Positions 15,084-21,868 of a DNA stretch of 24,663 nt are shown one piece after another. Source of the DNA: a virus; the IMG/VR virus record IMGVR_UViG_3300025087_000291, positions 1 through 24,663 of that record. One strand, given 5' to 3'. How positions within the stretch are numbered: the first letter of the stretch is position 1; every line of letters begins with the position of its first letter. The notes under the pieces are model-generated. The model did not search any database. It was not told where the DNA came from and was given only the letters and a program-made list of their open reading frames with translations. A program made the translations under genes and the position numbers.

Positions 15084-16987
15084 ACCATTGGATTATTAGT
15101 TGCGAATTCTTTACCTGGTGTCATTGGAGATGGCACGCCTAAGCCTGTATTTTCAATCGCAGTCTTTTGTTGAAGCATATCCATTTCGGCTTTTATTTCT
15201 TCTGGTGTCTTTTCAAAGGCTTTAGGGTTTTCTCCCATTAAGTCCATTAAAGTCATATCTATTTTTTTACTTGACAATTCAGTATTTTGTCGCATTGCTA
15301 GAAGATTCTGTATCTTAGTGTTTTTATCAAACGATTCATTATTAACATAAAACTCAAACGAATAATTGAGATGTTTAAGCACTTCCTTTTTTAATTCTGC
15401 CCAGCGTTTATCACCAAACTTTTTAAGTTCATCTAGGTTTCCTTGAATTTCAGCCTCTTGGATTCCCTCAAGCATATTAACATCAGCCCAACTAACATCT
15501 CCTTTGGCAGTTTCTATTTCCTTGTATCTTCGTTCAGAATTTCTTAATGCCATTTGTTCTGTGAAGAATTTATCCAGCTCTTGAATTTCAACCTTATCGC
15601 CCGAAACCATAATCAAGTCTTCGGCGGAAAGTTCGTCTAGGATAGTTTCCAAAAAGAAATCATCAAACAATTCTGTAAGGAAGATAGACACTTGCTCGAT
15701 AGCGTATTCAAAGGTTGTCTGTTGTGTTTGCTTGTTTAGAACGGCTGTCGTAGCGGTTGTGGTGGCTGGCATATCAATACCAGTGCCTGACATTGAAACT
15801 CCGATGATTTGTCTAGCGAGTTCAAATAGTTTATCTGTGCTTGCGAGAAGTTCACCTGTTTTGGTATCAATTATAAGTCTTTCTAAATCTTCGTCTATTT
15901 CCATTTCGACCACTGTTCCGTTTTGAATGTTATTAAGGAGCTGTTGAGCGATTGATGGACTGTTATTATTCTTTTTGTGCTTAAATACTCCCATTAAATC
16001 TAGGATGTCTTTCTTGTCGTGGAGATTCATCTTGCGGTTGTAGGCTTCAATTATTCCCGAGATAAGTTCAAATATACTGAAAGCTAGTGTTCGTCCTGGC
16101 ACTTTAATAAAATGCAATTCCTTATAAGGATAAAGTTCTTCATACTCTCCGAGTTTATCTCGCATTCTTTTTGAGGTTCTTTTCTTTTTGTGTGGAGTGA
16201 TAAATCTTTCCAATTCTAGGTAGGGTTGCCATTCGCTAGGCTCTTGTGTTCTTGTTCTATCGTTTGGTTCAGTAAATTGAATATCTAAATACTTGATACA
16301 GCCCTTGTGTGTTTTATATTTTCCTTCTTTTAATTCGCTTTCTGTTGGACATTCGTTTTTATCATTAAAAGCGTGTTCGTTCCAGTATTCGTAGACTATA
16401 AAATCCTTTACTTGCTTCTTGTCCATTAAAAGTTTTAGTTTTTCAATTTCAGTCCAGCTATCTTTCCATTCTGTTTTATGTGATTGCATATCTTGCCAAG
16501 AATATAAAACCTTTTCGCCAATGCCTGTTTCCTGTACTGTTCCACCATAAGGCGGTCTGACTATATTATGATTATTACATATTACAGGCAAACCATCAAC
16601 TATCTTAACATAAGTCGTCCCATCTTTAAGAAAATAACAAAGGTCGTTTAAAAATGTGCCAAACTTTATTCTTTTTAAGTAGGATTGAATTGCCAGTCTT
16701 AATAAGGCAATGGCTTGTATTCCTTTACCATTTAGGCTGTGCATTTGAATATCTTTTGTTCCGATTGTCTTTACAATAACCTGAAAAACTGTGCGGAATA
16801 TTACAAATCCGATATTATAAAATATCTTAGTAAATGTGCCGTCGGTTGGATTTTCAAACTTTCCGTGAAAAAGCTCGTCATTTTTATTTATGACATCTCT
16901 AATTTTATAACTAATCTTATCAGTTATTTGGAGTTCAGCGTTTTCCCACGCTCCTATAAAATCATTAAATTCTTGTGATGTTTTCAT
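15080..16987 (-). CDS. Portal protein (635 aa)
   Basis: The length and layout fit a portal: an N-terminal helical part (residues 1-110), a region with LNDLCYFLKDGTTYVKIVDG (about 113-132) and a core with ELHFIKVPGRTLAFSIFELI (about 290-309) leading into GIIEAYNRKMNLHDKKDILD. The last is the long-helix crown-to-stem pattern in which the peptide ring contacts DNA. Residues about 400-420 are a loop rich in Ala/Thr (GTGIDMPATTTATTAVLNKQ), like the tunnel loop of portals, and the C-terminal 150 residues are helical. It lies directly downstream of the terminase and a small coiled-coil gene, exactly where a portal is expected. At 635 residues it is on the long side, as in podoviruses. Twelve copies would form the vertex channel. 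Confidence 0.82.
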   Translation of the reverse strand: MKTSQEFNDFIGAWENAELQITDKISYKIRDVINKNDELFHGKFENPTDGTFTKIFYNIGFVIFRTVFQVIVKTIGTKDIQMHSLNGKGIQAIALLRLAIQSYLKRIKFGTFLNDLCYFLKDGTTYVKIVDGLPVICNNHNIVRPPYGGTVQETGIGEKVLYSWQDMQSHKTEWKDSWTEIEKLKLLMDKKQVKDFIVYEYWNEHAFNDKNECPTESELKEGKYKTHKGCIKYLDIQFTEPNDRTRTQEPSEWQPYLELERFITPHKKKRTSKRMRDKLGEYEELYPYKELHFIKVPGRTLAFSIFELISGIIEAYNRKMNLHDKKDILDLMGVFKHKKNNNSPSIAQQLLNNIQNGTVVEMEIDEDLERLIIDTKTGELLASTDKLFELARQIIGVSMSGTGIDMPATTTATTAVLNKQTQQTTFEYAIEQVSIFLTELFDDFFLETILDELSAEDLIMVSGDKVEIQELDKFFTEQMALRNSERRYKEIETAKGDVSWADVNMLEGIQEAEIQGNLDELKKFGDKRWAELKKEVLKHLNYSFEFYVNNESFDKNTKIQNLLAMRQNTELSSKKIDMTLMDLMGENPKAFEKTPEEIKAEMDMLQQKTAIENTGLGVPSPMTPGKEFATNNPMV

Positions 16988-17283
16988 TTCATTTCTTTTA
17001 GTTGTTTTTTAATAAGTTTCTCTTGGCTCTTCTGCTCCACTTTATCTCTAATTTTGTATTTATCAGCCAATCTTTCAGCGATGATTTGTTTTTCAATACT
17101 TAATGCGTTTATTGAAAGTTCATTCAAATCATACACTACTTTATCTAAAAATATCCCTCGCTCTCTAATCAAAGCAACAACTACATACAAAGCAAATTCA
17201 TTAGCTAATTTATCCTGATATTTTTTCTGAAAATTATCTATGCTTTTTTTTATCTTTTCTAAATCTTTTGCTAGTTGCTTCAT
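16984..17283 (-). CDS. Small coiled-coil protein between terL and portal (99 aa)
   Basis: This 99-residue protein is nearly all helix: MKQLAKDLEKIKKSIDNFQK at the start, then YVVVALIRERGIFLDKVVYD in the middle, and a Lys/Gln-rich end (EKQIIAERLADKYKIRDKVE). Its start overlaps the terL stop by 4 bases (ATGA) and its stop overlaps the portal start in the same way, so translation of terL, this gene and portal is coupled. The function is unknown; such helical proteins might act in portal assembly or packaging. Confidence 0.7.
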   Translation of the reverse strand: MKQLAKDLEKIKKSIDNFQKKYQDKLANEFALYVVVALIRERGIFLDKVVYDLNELSINALSIEKQIIAERLADKYKIRDKVEQKSQEKLIKKQLKEMK

Positions 17284-18659
17284 AAATTTATTGTTCCTTT
17301 GTAAACATTAGCTTTTACTAGATTTGGCTGTTTGGCTATCGCTAGTTGGTGTGCCAAAGAATCTATTAAATCGTCGTGTATCCCCCTTGGAAATGTTATC
17401 ATTTCATCAATTAAGTCTGTAAATTCTCTTTTAAAATAAATTGTTCCATTTTCAAATCTTGGCAATATTCCCTCAATTCTTTTATTTTTAGCAGTTCCAG
17501 CGTCTTTTAATTCTTCGATTGTAAAAAATATGTTTCGGCGTTTCATTTCATCCACTAAGGCTACCTTGATTGTGTATTCATAAGCTTTTTGTTCGACTCC
17601 AATTTTATCAGGCGACCAGTAAGATTTTAAATCAAATATCTTATCTATTAAATCTTTTTCAGTTCCCTTAAATCTTTCTGCTTGCCTAACATACCAGTTG
17701 TTTTCTTTATCAACGCTCACTACAATCACGCCTGTAAAGTCCGCGGTCTTATCTAGCGAATAAGCTCTATCGATTGTAATGAATGTATTTAATTGTTTTT
17801 TTTCTATTTCTTTGTCGTCGTAATATCTAAACTTTTCTATTTTAAATTTTCTGTATTCGTCTGATACTGGGTCGTTTTGATATTCTTGATAAAATAAATA
17901 TCCTTGACCTTTGGAAATATAATCTTGTTTTATTTTTTCTAATTCTTGCAGATTAAGATGTTCTTCCCACAAAGCTTTTCCATTTGAAATTGCTTTATAA
18001 GTTCTTTTGTAAAATTCGGTATATTTTTTGTTATCTAAAATCTTGCATAATAAGCTATCGTAATGAAGTATCGTGCCAATCATAATCAATCTACCATCCT
18101 TATCCATACTTGGAACTAACGCCCCATTGAACCATCTTTCGAGTTTGTCTCGTCTTTCTTTGTTTTCAACTAACTCATCATTTTCCAAATCATCAACTAC
18201 AATTAAATCTGGTCTTGATTCTCTAAACTTTAATCCTCTAACTTTCATTCCAGCGCCTAAGGCTTTTATCATTATTCCATTAACTACAATTTCTCCTTCG
18301 CTCCAATTCTTGGAAGTCATATCGCCATATAGTCCTTTCAACTTATCATTTCCCTCAAATTCCGCTTTCAATGCTTCTAAAAATAAAACCGATTGTGAAT
18401 AAGTATCCGATACTAATAAAATAAACTTTGCTTTTTTATGAACTATTATCCACGCCAGATAAGTAAGTCCTACTAATGTGCTTTTAGCGTGACCTCTCGG
18501 CGCTCCGATTCCAATTCTTTTTAACTCTCCTTGTAATACTTTATAAATCTCTTTATGAAACTCTGGTGTTTTTTTATTTAAGTGATTCGGAAAAAGTAAT
18601 TCTCCAAATGCTTGAATATCTTTACTAGCTATCGCTTTTACTAATGATATTTTTTCCAT
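17280..18659 (-). CDS. terL: Terminase large subunit, packaging ATPase-nuclease (459 aa)
   Basis: All hallmarks of TerL are visible (numbering from the TTG three codons upstream). A Walker A-type motif IGAPRGHAKST lies at about 54-64. Walker B LIVVDD at 155-160 is followed by a conserved Glu, and the coupling motif RLIMIGT lies near 193-199. The C-terminal RNase H-like nuclease has FITIDRAYSLDKTADFTGVI with D300 as first acidic residue, IGVEQKAYEY with E359, and IHDDLIDSLAH with D432/D433. It packages DNA at the portal and cuts concatemers. I prefer the ATG at 18657-18659; a TTG at 18668 is in frame. The gene overlaps terS by 35-44 bases and ends with ATGA into the next gene. Confidence 0.92.
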   Translation of the reverse strand: MEKISLVKAIASKDIQAFGELLFPNHLNKKTPEFHKEIYKVLQGELKRIGIGAPRGHAKSTLVGLTYLAWIIVHKKAKFILLVSDTYSQSVLFLEALKAEFEGNDKLKGLYGDMTSKNWSEGEIVVNGIMIKALGAGMKVRGLKFRESRPDLIVVDDLENDELVENKERRDKLERWFNGALVPSMDKDGRLIMIGTILHYDSLLCKILDNKKYTEFYKRTYKAISNGKALWEEHLNLQELEKIKQDYISKGQGYLFYQEYQNDPVSDEYRKFKIEKFRYYDDKEIEKKQLNTFITIDRAYSLDKTADFTGVIVVSVDKENNWYVRQAERFKGTEKDLIDKIFDLKSYWSPDKIGVEQKAYEYTIKVALVDEMKRRNIFFTIEELKDAGTAKNKRIEGILPRFENGTIYFKREFTDLIDEMITFPRGIHDDLIDSLAHQLAIAKQPNLVKANVYKGTINL

Positions 18660-19092
18660 AAGTGTCAATCATTTTTTTTACTTCTTCATCTGAAACATTT
18701 TCAATTTTTATCGCCTTCCCTTCTTCTCCACCGTCTAAACCAACTGTCATTCTTGATTTGCCTAATACTCTGTCGTTTATTTCTTTGATTGCTATTAAAT
18801 CTCCGTCTATTCCTTTTTGAATTAGGACTGGGTCAATCTTTGGCAAAGCTTCTGTTAATCTGTTAATGTAGTTTTCTTTTATTTCTTTTAGTGCTTGTCT
18901 TTTAATCTTTTCTTCTTCGGTTTCAGTTGGGCGACCTTCTGGGTTTCCACTAACTCCTTTAATCCACCTTCCCTGTTCGTCCCTAATATTTCCTGTTTCA
19001 ATTCCTTCAGTATTCTTAATAGCAACAGATTGTTCTTCTGCTGTATCGTTAAGATTTGGATTGAGTTCTTCATTTTCTTCCATATTAGACAT
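18625..19092 (-). CDS. terS: Terminase small subunit (155 aa)
   Basis: The motif KGVSGNPEGRPTETEEEK in the N-terminal half is the WxxGxSGNPxGRP signature of a DUF5681-type small terminase/DNA-binding family. It is preceded by RDEQGRW and followed by long helices with charged residues (KIKRQALKEIKENYINRLTE). The C-terminal part (GKAIKIENVSDEEVKKMIDT) is acidic and overlaps terL. The ATG at 19090-19092 (MSNMEENEELN) has an AGGTAGGAAG stretch just upstream and is preferred; a TTG at 19122 and an ATG at 19083 are alternatives. TerS recognises the packaging site in phage DNA and recruits TerL. It is the first gene of the late operon, preceded by a 560-base non-coding region. Confidence 0.82.
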   Translation of the reverse strand: MSNMEENEELNPNLNDTAEEQSVAIKNTEGIETGNIRDEQGRWIKGVSGNPEGRPTETEEEKIKRQALKEIKENYINRLTEALPKIDPVLIQKGIDGDLIAIKEINDRVLGKSRMTVGLDGGEEGKAIKIENVSDEEVKKMIDTYGKNIISKSDS

Positions 19093-19246
19093 TCTTCCTA
19101 CCTGCTTATTTATTCTTTCCAAGGAATAACTAATTTATTGCAAGTAGAAAACAGTTTTATAAAAACATTATCAAAAATCAATTTTCTCATCCAGCACTCA
19201 CTTAATCTTTTATCTCTGGGAGCGATATGTGATGAATATAGGTAGG

Positions 19247-19471
19247 AGCTAGTTGCAGTCCGGCAGAGCTAGCTTTTTGTCTTTATCCACCACTCGATTA
19301 TTCGTTCTTCCAACTAGTGGCTGTTGATTTTGCCTCTTCTGATATTGGAGTTTTTGAATAGAAGCCCCAAAAACTATTGATAATGTAAATTTCTAATAGC
19401 TCGCCACCTTAATTGGACTGCTCTGCAACCCCCGAGCTATGGAGGGGCAAAGGTGGCCCATTATTAGAAAT
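19247..19471 (-). ncRNA. Structured non-coding element upstream of terS
   Basis: The region between the terminator at 19487 and terS holds no gene, but several perfect helices in the minus-strand sense. ATTTCTAATA/TATTAGAAAT (plus 19462-19471 with 19389-19398, 10 bp) and GCCACCTT/AAGGTGGC (19450-19457 with 19403-19410, 8 bp) are stacked through a 4x4 internal loop. They enclose a G/C-rich hairpin (19424-19449), followed by AGTTTTTG/CAAAAACT (19349-19356 with 19368-19375), CCACT/AGTGG (19290-19320) and AGCTAG/CTAGCT (19247-19274). The last hairpin's loop carries GGACTGC, complementary to GCAGTCC (plus 19415-19421) in the first domain. It may be a structured RNA or the TerS packaging (pac/cos) site. 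Confidence 0.5.
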
Positions 19472-19486
19472 CTAACATTGCGAAAT

Positions 19487-19516
19487 AAAAAAACAGAACC
19501 TTAAATAAGCCCTGTT
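19487..19516 (-). terminator. Intrinsic terminator between late promoter and terS
   Basis: In the minus sense AACAGGGCTT (plus 19507-19516) pairs with AAGGTTCTGTT (19492-19502) over 10 bp with one bulge and two G-U pairs, loop ATTT, and a run of seven T (19487-19493). It lies about 160 nt after the promoter at 19652-19680, so a transcript from that promoter would end here unless the terminator is suppressed. Confidence 0.75.
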
Positions 19517-19645
19517 GTGCTAATACCATTAAAATACAAGTTGTGTGTTAAACCGTTCAATTTTTTGTATTGGGTGATAAAAAAATTATTCAAGCTTTTT
19601 TTGGTAATGTCTCCCGAGAAATACTCTAAGACTTATATTAGCTTT
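19487..19645 (-). ncRNA. Putative late leader RNA, about 160 nt
   Basis: Promoter and terminator bracket a short transcription unit without a convincing gene. In its predicted RNA AATACAA/TTGTATT (7 bp), TTGAA/TTTAA and TACCA/TGGTA could pair, and A7 and U7 tracts could form a hairpin. The arrangement of promoter, leader RNA, terminator and terminase is like lambda pR', 6S RNA and tR'. A 21-codon ORF (19464-19529) overlaps the terminator. The exact 5' end is estimated from the -10 box. Confidence 0.5.
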
Positions 19646-19651
19646 TACTTA

Positions 19652-19680
19652 ATTATACGCTTTTTTTTCGGTTCTGTCAA
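19652..19680 (-). promoter_or_regulatory. Perfect-consensus sigma70 late promoter
   Basis: On the minus strand TTGACA (plus 19675-19680) and TATAAT (plus 19652-19657) are separated by exactly 17 bases, an ideal sigma70 promoter, and the spacer is A-rich. It lies immediately downstream of the 58-aa gene stop and points at the late operon. Confidence 0.85.
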
Positions 19681-19682
19681 AT

Positions 19683-19859
19683 CTAAAATATTCGCGCTAA
19701 AATAATCCCAATTAAGAAGCCAAATAAGGCACTAATAAAGCAAATAATTGCCCAGTATTCTATTTCAGTTCTTTGGTAGTATTTTTCCAGTCTTTCCAAA
19801 GCTTCATAATATTCTGGATTTTTTAGTTTTAATTTGTAGTCTTCAGTCCAATTATTCAT
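19683..19859 (-). CDS. Small single-span membrane protein (58 aa)
   Basis: A 58-codon frame starts at the ATG at 19857-19859, overlapping the stop of the 50-aa gene (ATGA), and ends TAG at 19683-19685. The first 34 residues are charged and helical (MNNWTEDYKLKLKNPEYYEA), and residues about 36-58 are one hydrophobic span (WAIICFISALFGFLIGIIL) closing with ARIF. A cytoplasmic N-terminal tail plus a C-terminal membrane anchor is expected. Its position at the end of the replication/nuclease operon, just before the late promoter, and its size would allow a holin- or spanin-like or superinfection-exclusion role, but nothing in the sequence decides this. Confidence 0.65.
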   Translation of the reverse strand: MNNWTEDYKLKLKNPEYYEALERLEKYYQRTEIEYWAIICFISALFGFLIGIILARIF

Positions 19860-20008
19860 TTTAGTAAATTTAATTTTTTACCTGATTTTTTATATTTTAT
19901 TTTTCCACACTTTTTGCAGATATAAATAAATTCTTCTGCTAAGCCATCTATTTTACCAGATAAGAGCGTAATAGCTTCATCCCTTATCCATTTGTGTTTG
20001 CACTTCAT
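19856..20008 (-). CDS. Small putative zinc-binding protein (50 aa)
   Basis: The frame starts at the ATG at 20006-20008, which overlaps the stop of the HNH gene by 3 bases (ATGA), and ends TGA at 19856-19858 in an ATGA overlap with the following gene. The product begins MKCKHKWIRDEAITLLSGKI and carries C3, H5 and a C31-x-x-C34 pair (ICKKCGKIKYKK), a possible zinc-ribbon arrangement, with a basic Lys-rich C-terminus. Small zinc ribbons of this kind occur in phage early/replication regions. Coupling on both sides supports a real gene. Confidence 0.65.
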   Translation of the reverse strand: MKCKHKWIRDEAITLLSGKIDGLAEEFIYICKKCGKIKYKKSGKKLNLLK

Positions 20009-20421
20009 AGTTTTAATATTTTAATTTGATTATCGAGTTCTTTTTCTTTTTTCTGCCAAAAGATAATATCGCATTTAACTGATTTCCAACTTCTTTCTTT
20101 TAGTTCTTTGGAAAGTTCTGGATAAGTGTCTTTAAACCAGTCAGCCATTTCCATCGGGTTTTTATGAAAGCTTGGCTCTTTGGAGTTCCAGCTACTTGAA
20201 TGGTGAGTGAAACAAACTGTAATTAAATTATCTATATCTGCCGACATTGAGCGATGACAGCCCTCGTTGTAAATGTGATGTGAGTGAATTGCTACTTGTG
20301 GTTTAGTTCTACCGCAATACTTACAGCGATAACCGTCTAGTGTTTTTGAAATTAGCTTGGCTTTTTTTACGCATCGTTTGCGGACTTGTTCAGTCAGTTG
20401 TTGTTGTGTTTTTGTTTTCAT
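20005..20421 (-). CDS. HNH-type nuclease, NinG-like (138 aa)
   Basis: Residues 33-36 form a CxxC pair (YRCKYCGRTK). Residues 44-50 contain IHSHHIY, the conserved His cluster, and 63-74 DIDNLITVCFTHH gives the Asn, Cys and His pair that complete a beta-beta-alpha-metal HNH fold and its zinc site. The order CxxC, H-x-H-H, N, C-x-x-H-H resembles phage NinG recombination nucleases and packaging-associated HNH proteins. The last third is basic and helical (ELSKELKERSWKSVKCDIIF). It lies in the replication operon upstream of the terminase cluster, so a role in recombination or in packaging with terminase is plausible. It starts in the AGAACAATATG context, no Shine-Dalgarno, and overlaps the previous gene by 32 bases. 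Confidence 0.8.
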   Translation of the reverse strand: MKTKTQQQLTEQVRKRCVKKAKLISKTLDGYRCKYCGRTKPQVAIHSHHIYNEGCHRSMSADIDNLITVCFTHHSSSWNSKEPSFHKNPMEMADWFKDTYPELSKELKERSWKSVKCDIIFWQKKEKELDNQIKILKL

Positions 20422-20572
20422 ATTGTTCTAGTATTTTATCATTTACGATTAAGTAAGAATTTTCTAAACCAATAACTGAAAATGTTTGTCCGTTAATAGA
20501 TTTCTTTTCAGCTAGTTCAAGAGCGTCTGATAGTTTTTTAATGTATGTGCCGATGAGGCAAATCTTCTTCAT
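20390..20572 (-). CDS. Small hypothetical protein (60 aa)
   Basis: The product is 60 residues, beginning MKKICLIGTYIKKLSDALEL and continuing AEKKSINGQTFSVIGLENSY, then LIVNDKILEQYENKN and a Thr-rich tail (TTTTD). The alternation of strands and one helix suggests a small alpha/beta fold. The start is in the TTAAAACAATATGAAG context, overlapping the stop of the 83-aa gene by 4 bases, and its end overlaps the HNH gene by 32 bases. The long overlap with HNH makes the C-terminus (or the downstream start) less certain. No family is recognised. Confidence 0.6.
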   Translation of the reverse strand: MKKICLIGTYIKKLSDALELAEKKSINGQTFSVIGLENSYLIVNDKILEQYENKNTTTTD

Positions 20573-20820
20573 ATTGTTTTAATTAAATTATATTCCTTAA
20601 AAAGTCTTTGTTCTTCTCCTTTTAAAAGTCCACTTAAATTTCTGCTTTTCATTTTGTTCCAGTAGCTTGCTGTTTTGCCTTTCAAAGCAACAGCCTTGTT
20701 TATTTTTAGTTGCTTCGGAGAAATGTATTTATATTGCGGATACATTTCGTCATAAGTTTTTTTAGCTATAATATCTTTCTCCGTCGATAAGATAATAGAG
20801 CCATCCATTTTCGTCTTCAT
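20569..20820 (-). CDS. Small basic hypothetical protein (83 aa)
   Basis: The sequence is MKTKMDGSIILSTEKDIIAK, then KTYDEMYPQYKYISPKQLKI, with Lys-rich stretches (NKAVALKGKTASYWNKMKSR) and a helical end (GEEQRLFKEYNLIKTI). It could be a small DNA-binding or replication accessory protein, though no motif is visible. It starts 15 bases after the helicase gene stop and is coupled by ATGA overlap to the following gene, so it belongs to the replication operon. A downstream ATG (residue 5) is an alternative start. Confidence 0.65.
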   Translation of the reverse strand: MKTKMDGSIILSTEKDIIAKKTYDEMYPQYKYISPKQLKINKAVALKGKTASYWNKMKSRNLSGLLKGEEQRLFKEYNLIKTI

Positions 20821-20835
20821 AGCACATATTGTTAA

Positions 20836-21867
20836 TTATAAATCTAATCTACTTAAATCTGTATAATTTTTATTATCGTAAATTGTTGGCACGCCTATTT
20901 TCCAAGAAAGTTCGTCGGTATATTTTCCAGTCATTGGGTCAAACCTTACATCAATTTTACCCTCTCCCCCCATATCCCTTGTTTTAGAAATAATGAATTG
21001 TGTTTTGTATCTTTCTTCTTCCGCAATTCCGTCTTCTCTGTTTCTCCAAATATTTATAACTGTTGAGGAGTTTTGCACAATCGAAATACTATCTTTGAAA
21101 CTATCCAGCGTTGGTCTGTTGCCGTTTAGTTTTCTATAATGGGCGACAATCACGATTGATACATTTAATCTTCTGGCTAACGCTCCCAATCTAACCATAA
21201 CATCTTCAATAAAATCTGCTTTTGAATTTTTTCCTGAAATCAAATCAAAGGAATGCAGATGGTCAATCAAAAATAATTTAACCCCGTCCATAACCGATAA
21301 CATTTCAATTCTTTTTTCTACAAGGTCGATTGTTATTCGTTTGTCTATTTTTTGGAAATAAGGATATTTTCTTTCCTTAAAATTTTCATAAGCCTTGGCG
21401 ACATAATCTAAAAATTGTGGTTGTTGATTTAATTCTCCCCTAACATAAGCATTCCAAGGATATTGTTTTTTACCTTCCATTCCTCGTATCTTTCCTATTT
21501 CAAAATAAATTGCTTTCTTTCCATAATCTTCTAAGCGTTCTTCTAAGGCAAATACTGCGGTTGGTTTTTTACAATTATAAACCAGTGATATTGAAAATGT
21601 TGATTTTCCAGTTCCGCTTTCTCCACCAATAAGAATTATTTGTCCAGGAAAAATTCCTGATAGCTTATTGTCTAGCCAATCATAGCCATAACTTATGATG
21701 TCATCTGGATTAGTAGTTTCAATTTCCTTAAATGCTCTTTTAAAAACTTCTTTTGTTTCAACTGATTCAATATTTAAAGCATCACCGAAGTTATTATCGA
21801 AATCTATTTTTTCTTTTTGCTTTTGTATATACCAGCTATCAGTTCCAATTTTGTTTTTGTTTTCCAT
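20836..21867 (-). CDS. DnaB-like replicative helicase / RecA-fold ATPase (343 aa)
   Basis: The central RecA-like ATPase is clear. Residues 57-74 (IISYGYDWLDNKLSGIFPGQ) match the entry of DnaB-type helicase cores, and Walker A lies at 81-90 (GGESGTGKST). FALEER (106-111) is the helicase motif with its Glu, followed by Walker B LFLIDHLH (198-205) and the sensor-type IVAHYRK (240-246). KDSISIVQNSSTVINIWRNR near 258-277 resembles the DnaB C-terminal motif. At 343 residues it lacks the long DnaB N-terminal domain, so it is a shortened phage form. It would unwind or load at the phage replication fork, and it follows directly after the initiator-like gene. The start is AATAATATGGAAAAC. Confidence 0.88.
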   Translation of the reverse strand: MENKNKIGTDSWYIQKQKEKIDFDNNFGDALNIESVETKEVFKRAFKEIETTNPDDIISYGYDWLDNKLSGIFPGQIILIGGESGTGKSTFSISLVYNCKKPTAVFALEERLEDYGKKAIYFEIGKIRGMEGKKQYPWNAYVRGELNQQPQFLDYVAKAYENFKERKYPYFQKIDKRITIDLVEKRIEMLSVMDGVKLFLIDHLHSFDLISGKNSKADFIEDVMVRLGALARRLNVSIVIVAHYRKLNGNRPTLDSFKDSISIVQNSSTVINIWRNREDGIAEEERYKTQFIISKTRDMGGEGKIDVRFDPMTGKYTDELSWKIGVPTIYDNKNYTDLSRLDL

Positions 21868-21868
21868 A

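Noticed and set aside
19247-19280. Plus-strand terminator (AGCTAG hairpin followed by TTTTTG)
   Set aside because: It would need rightward transcription from nearby, but no rightward gene or promoter lies upstream. The hairpin is therefore listed only as part of the structured element.
19389-19471. tRNA gene
   Set aside because: Only a D-arm-like string is present; no anticodon arm, T-arm or acceptor pairing can be drawn.
19123-19486. Group I intron
   Set aside because: The P, Q, R and S core sequences are not visible and the stretch does not interrupt a gene.
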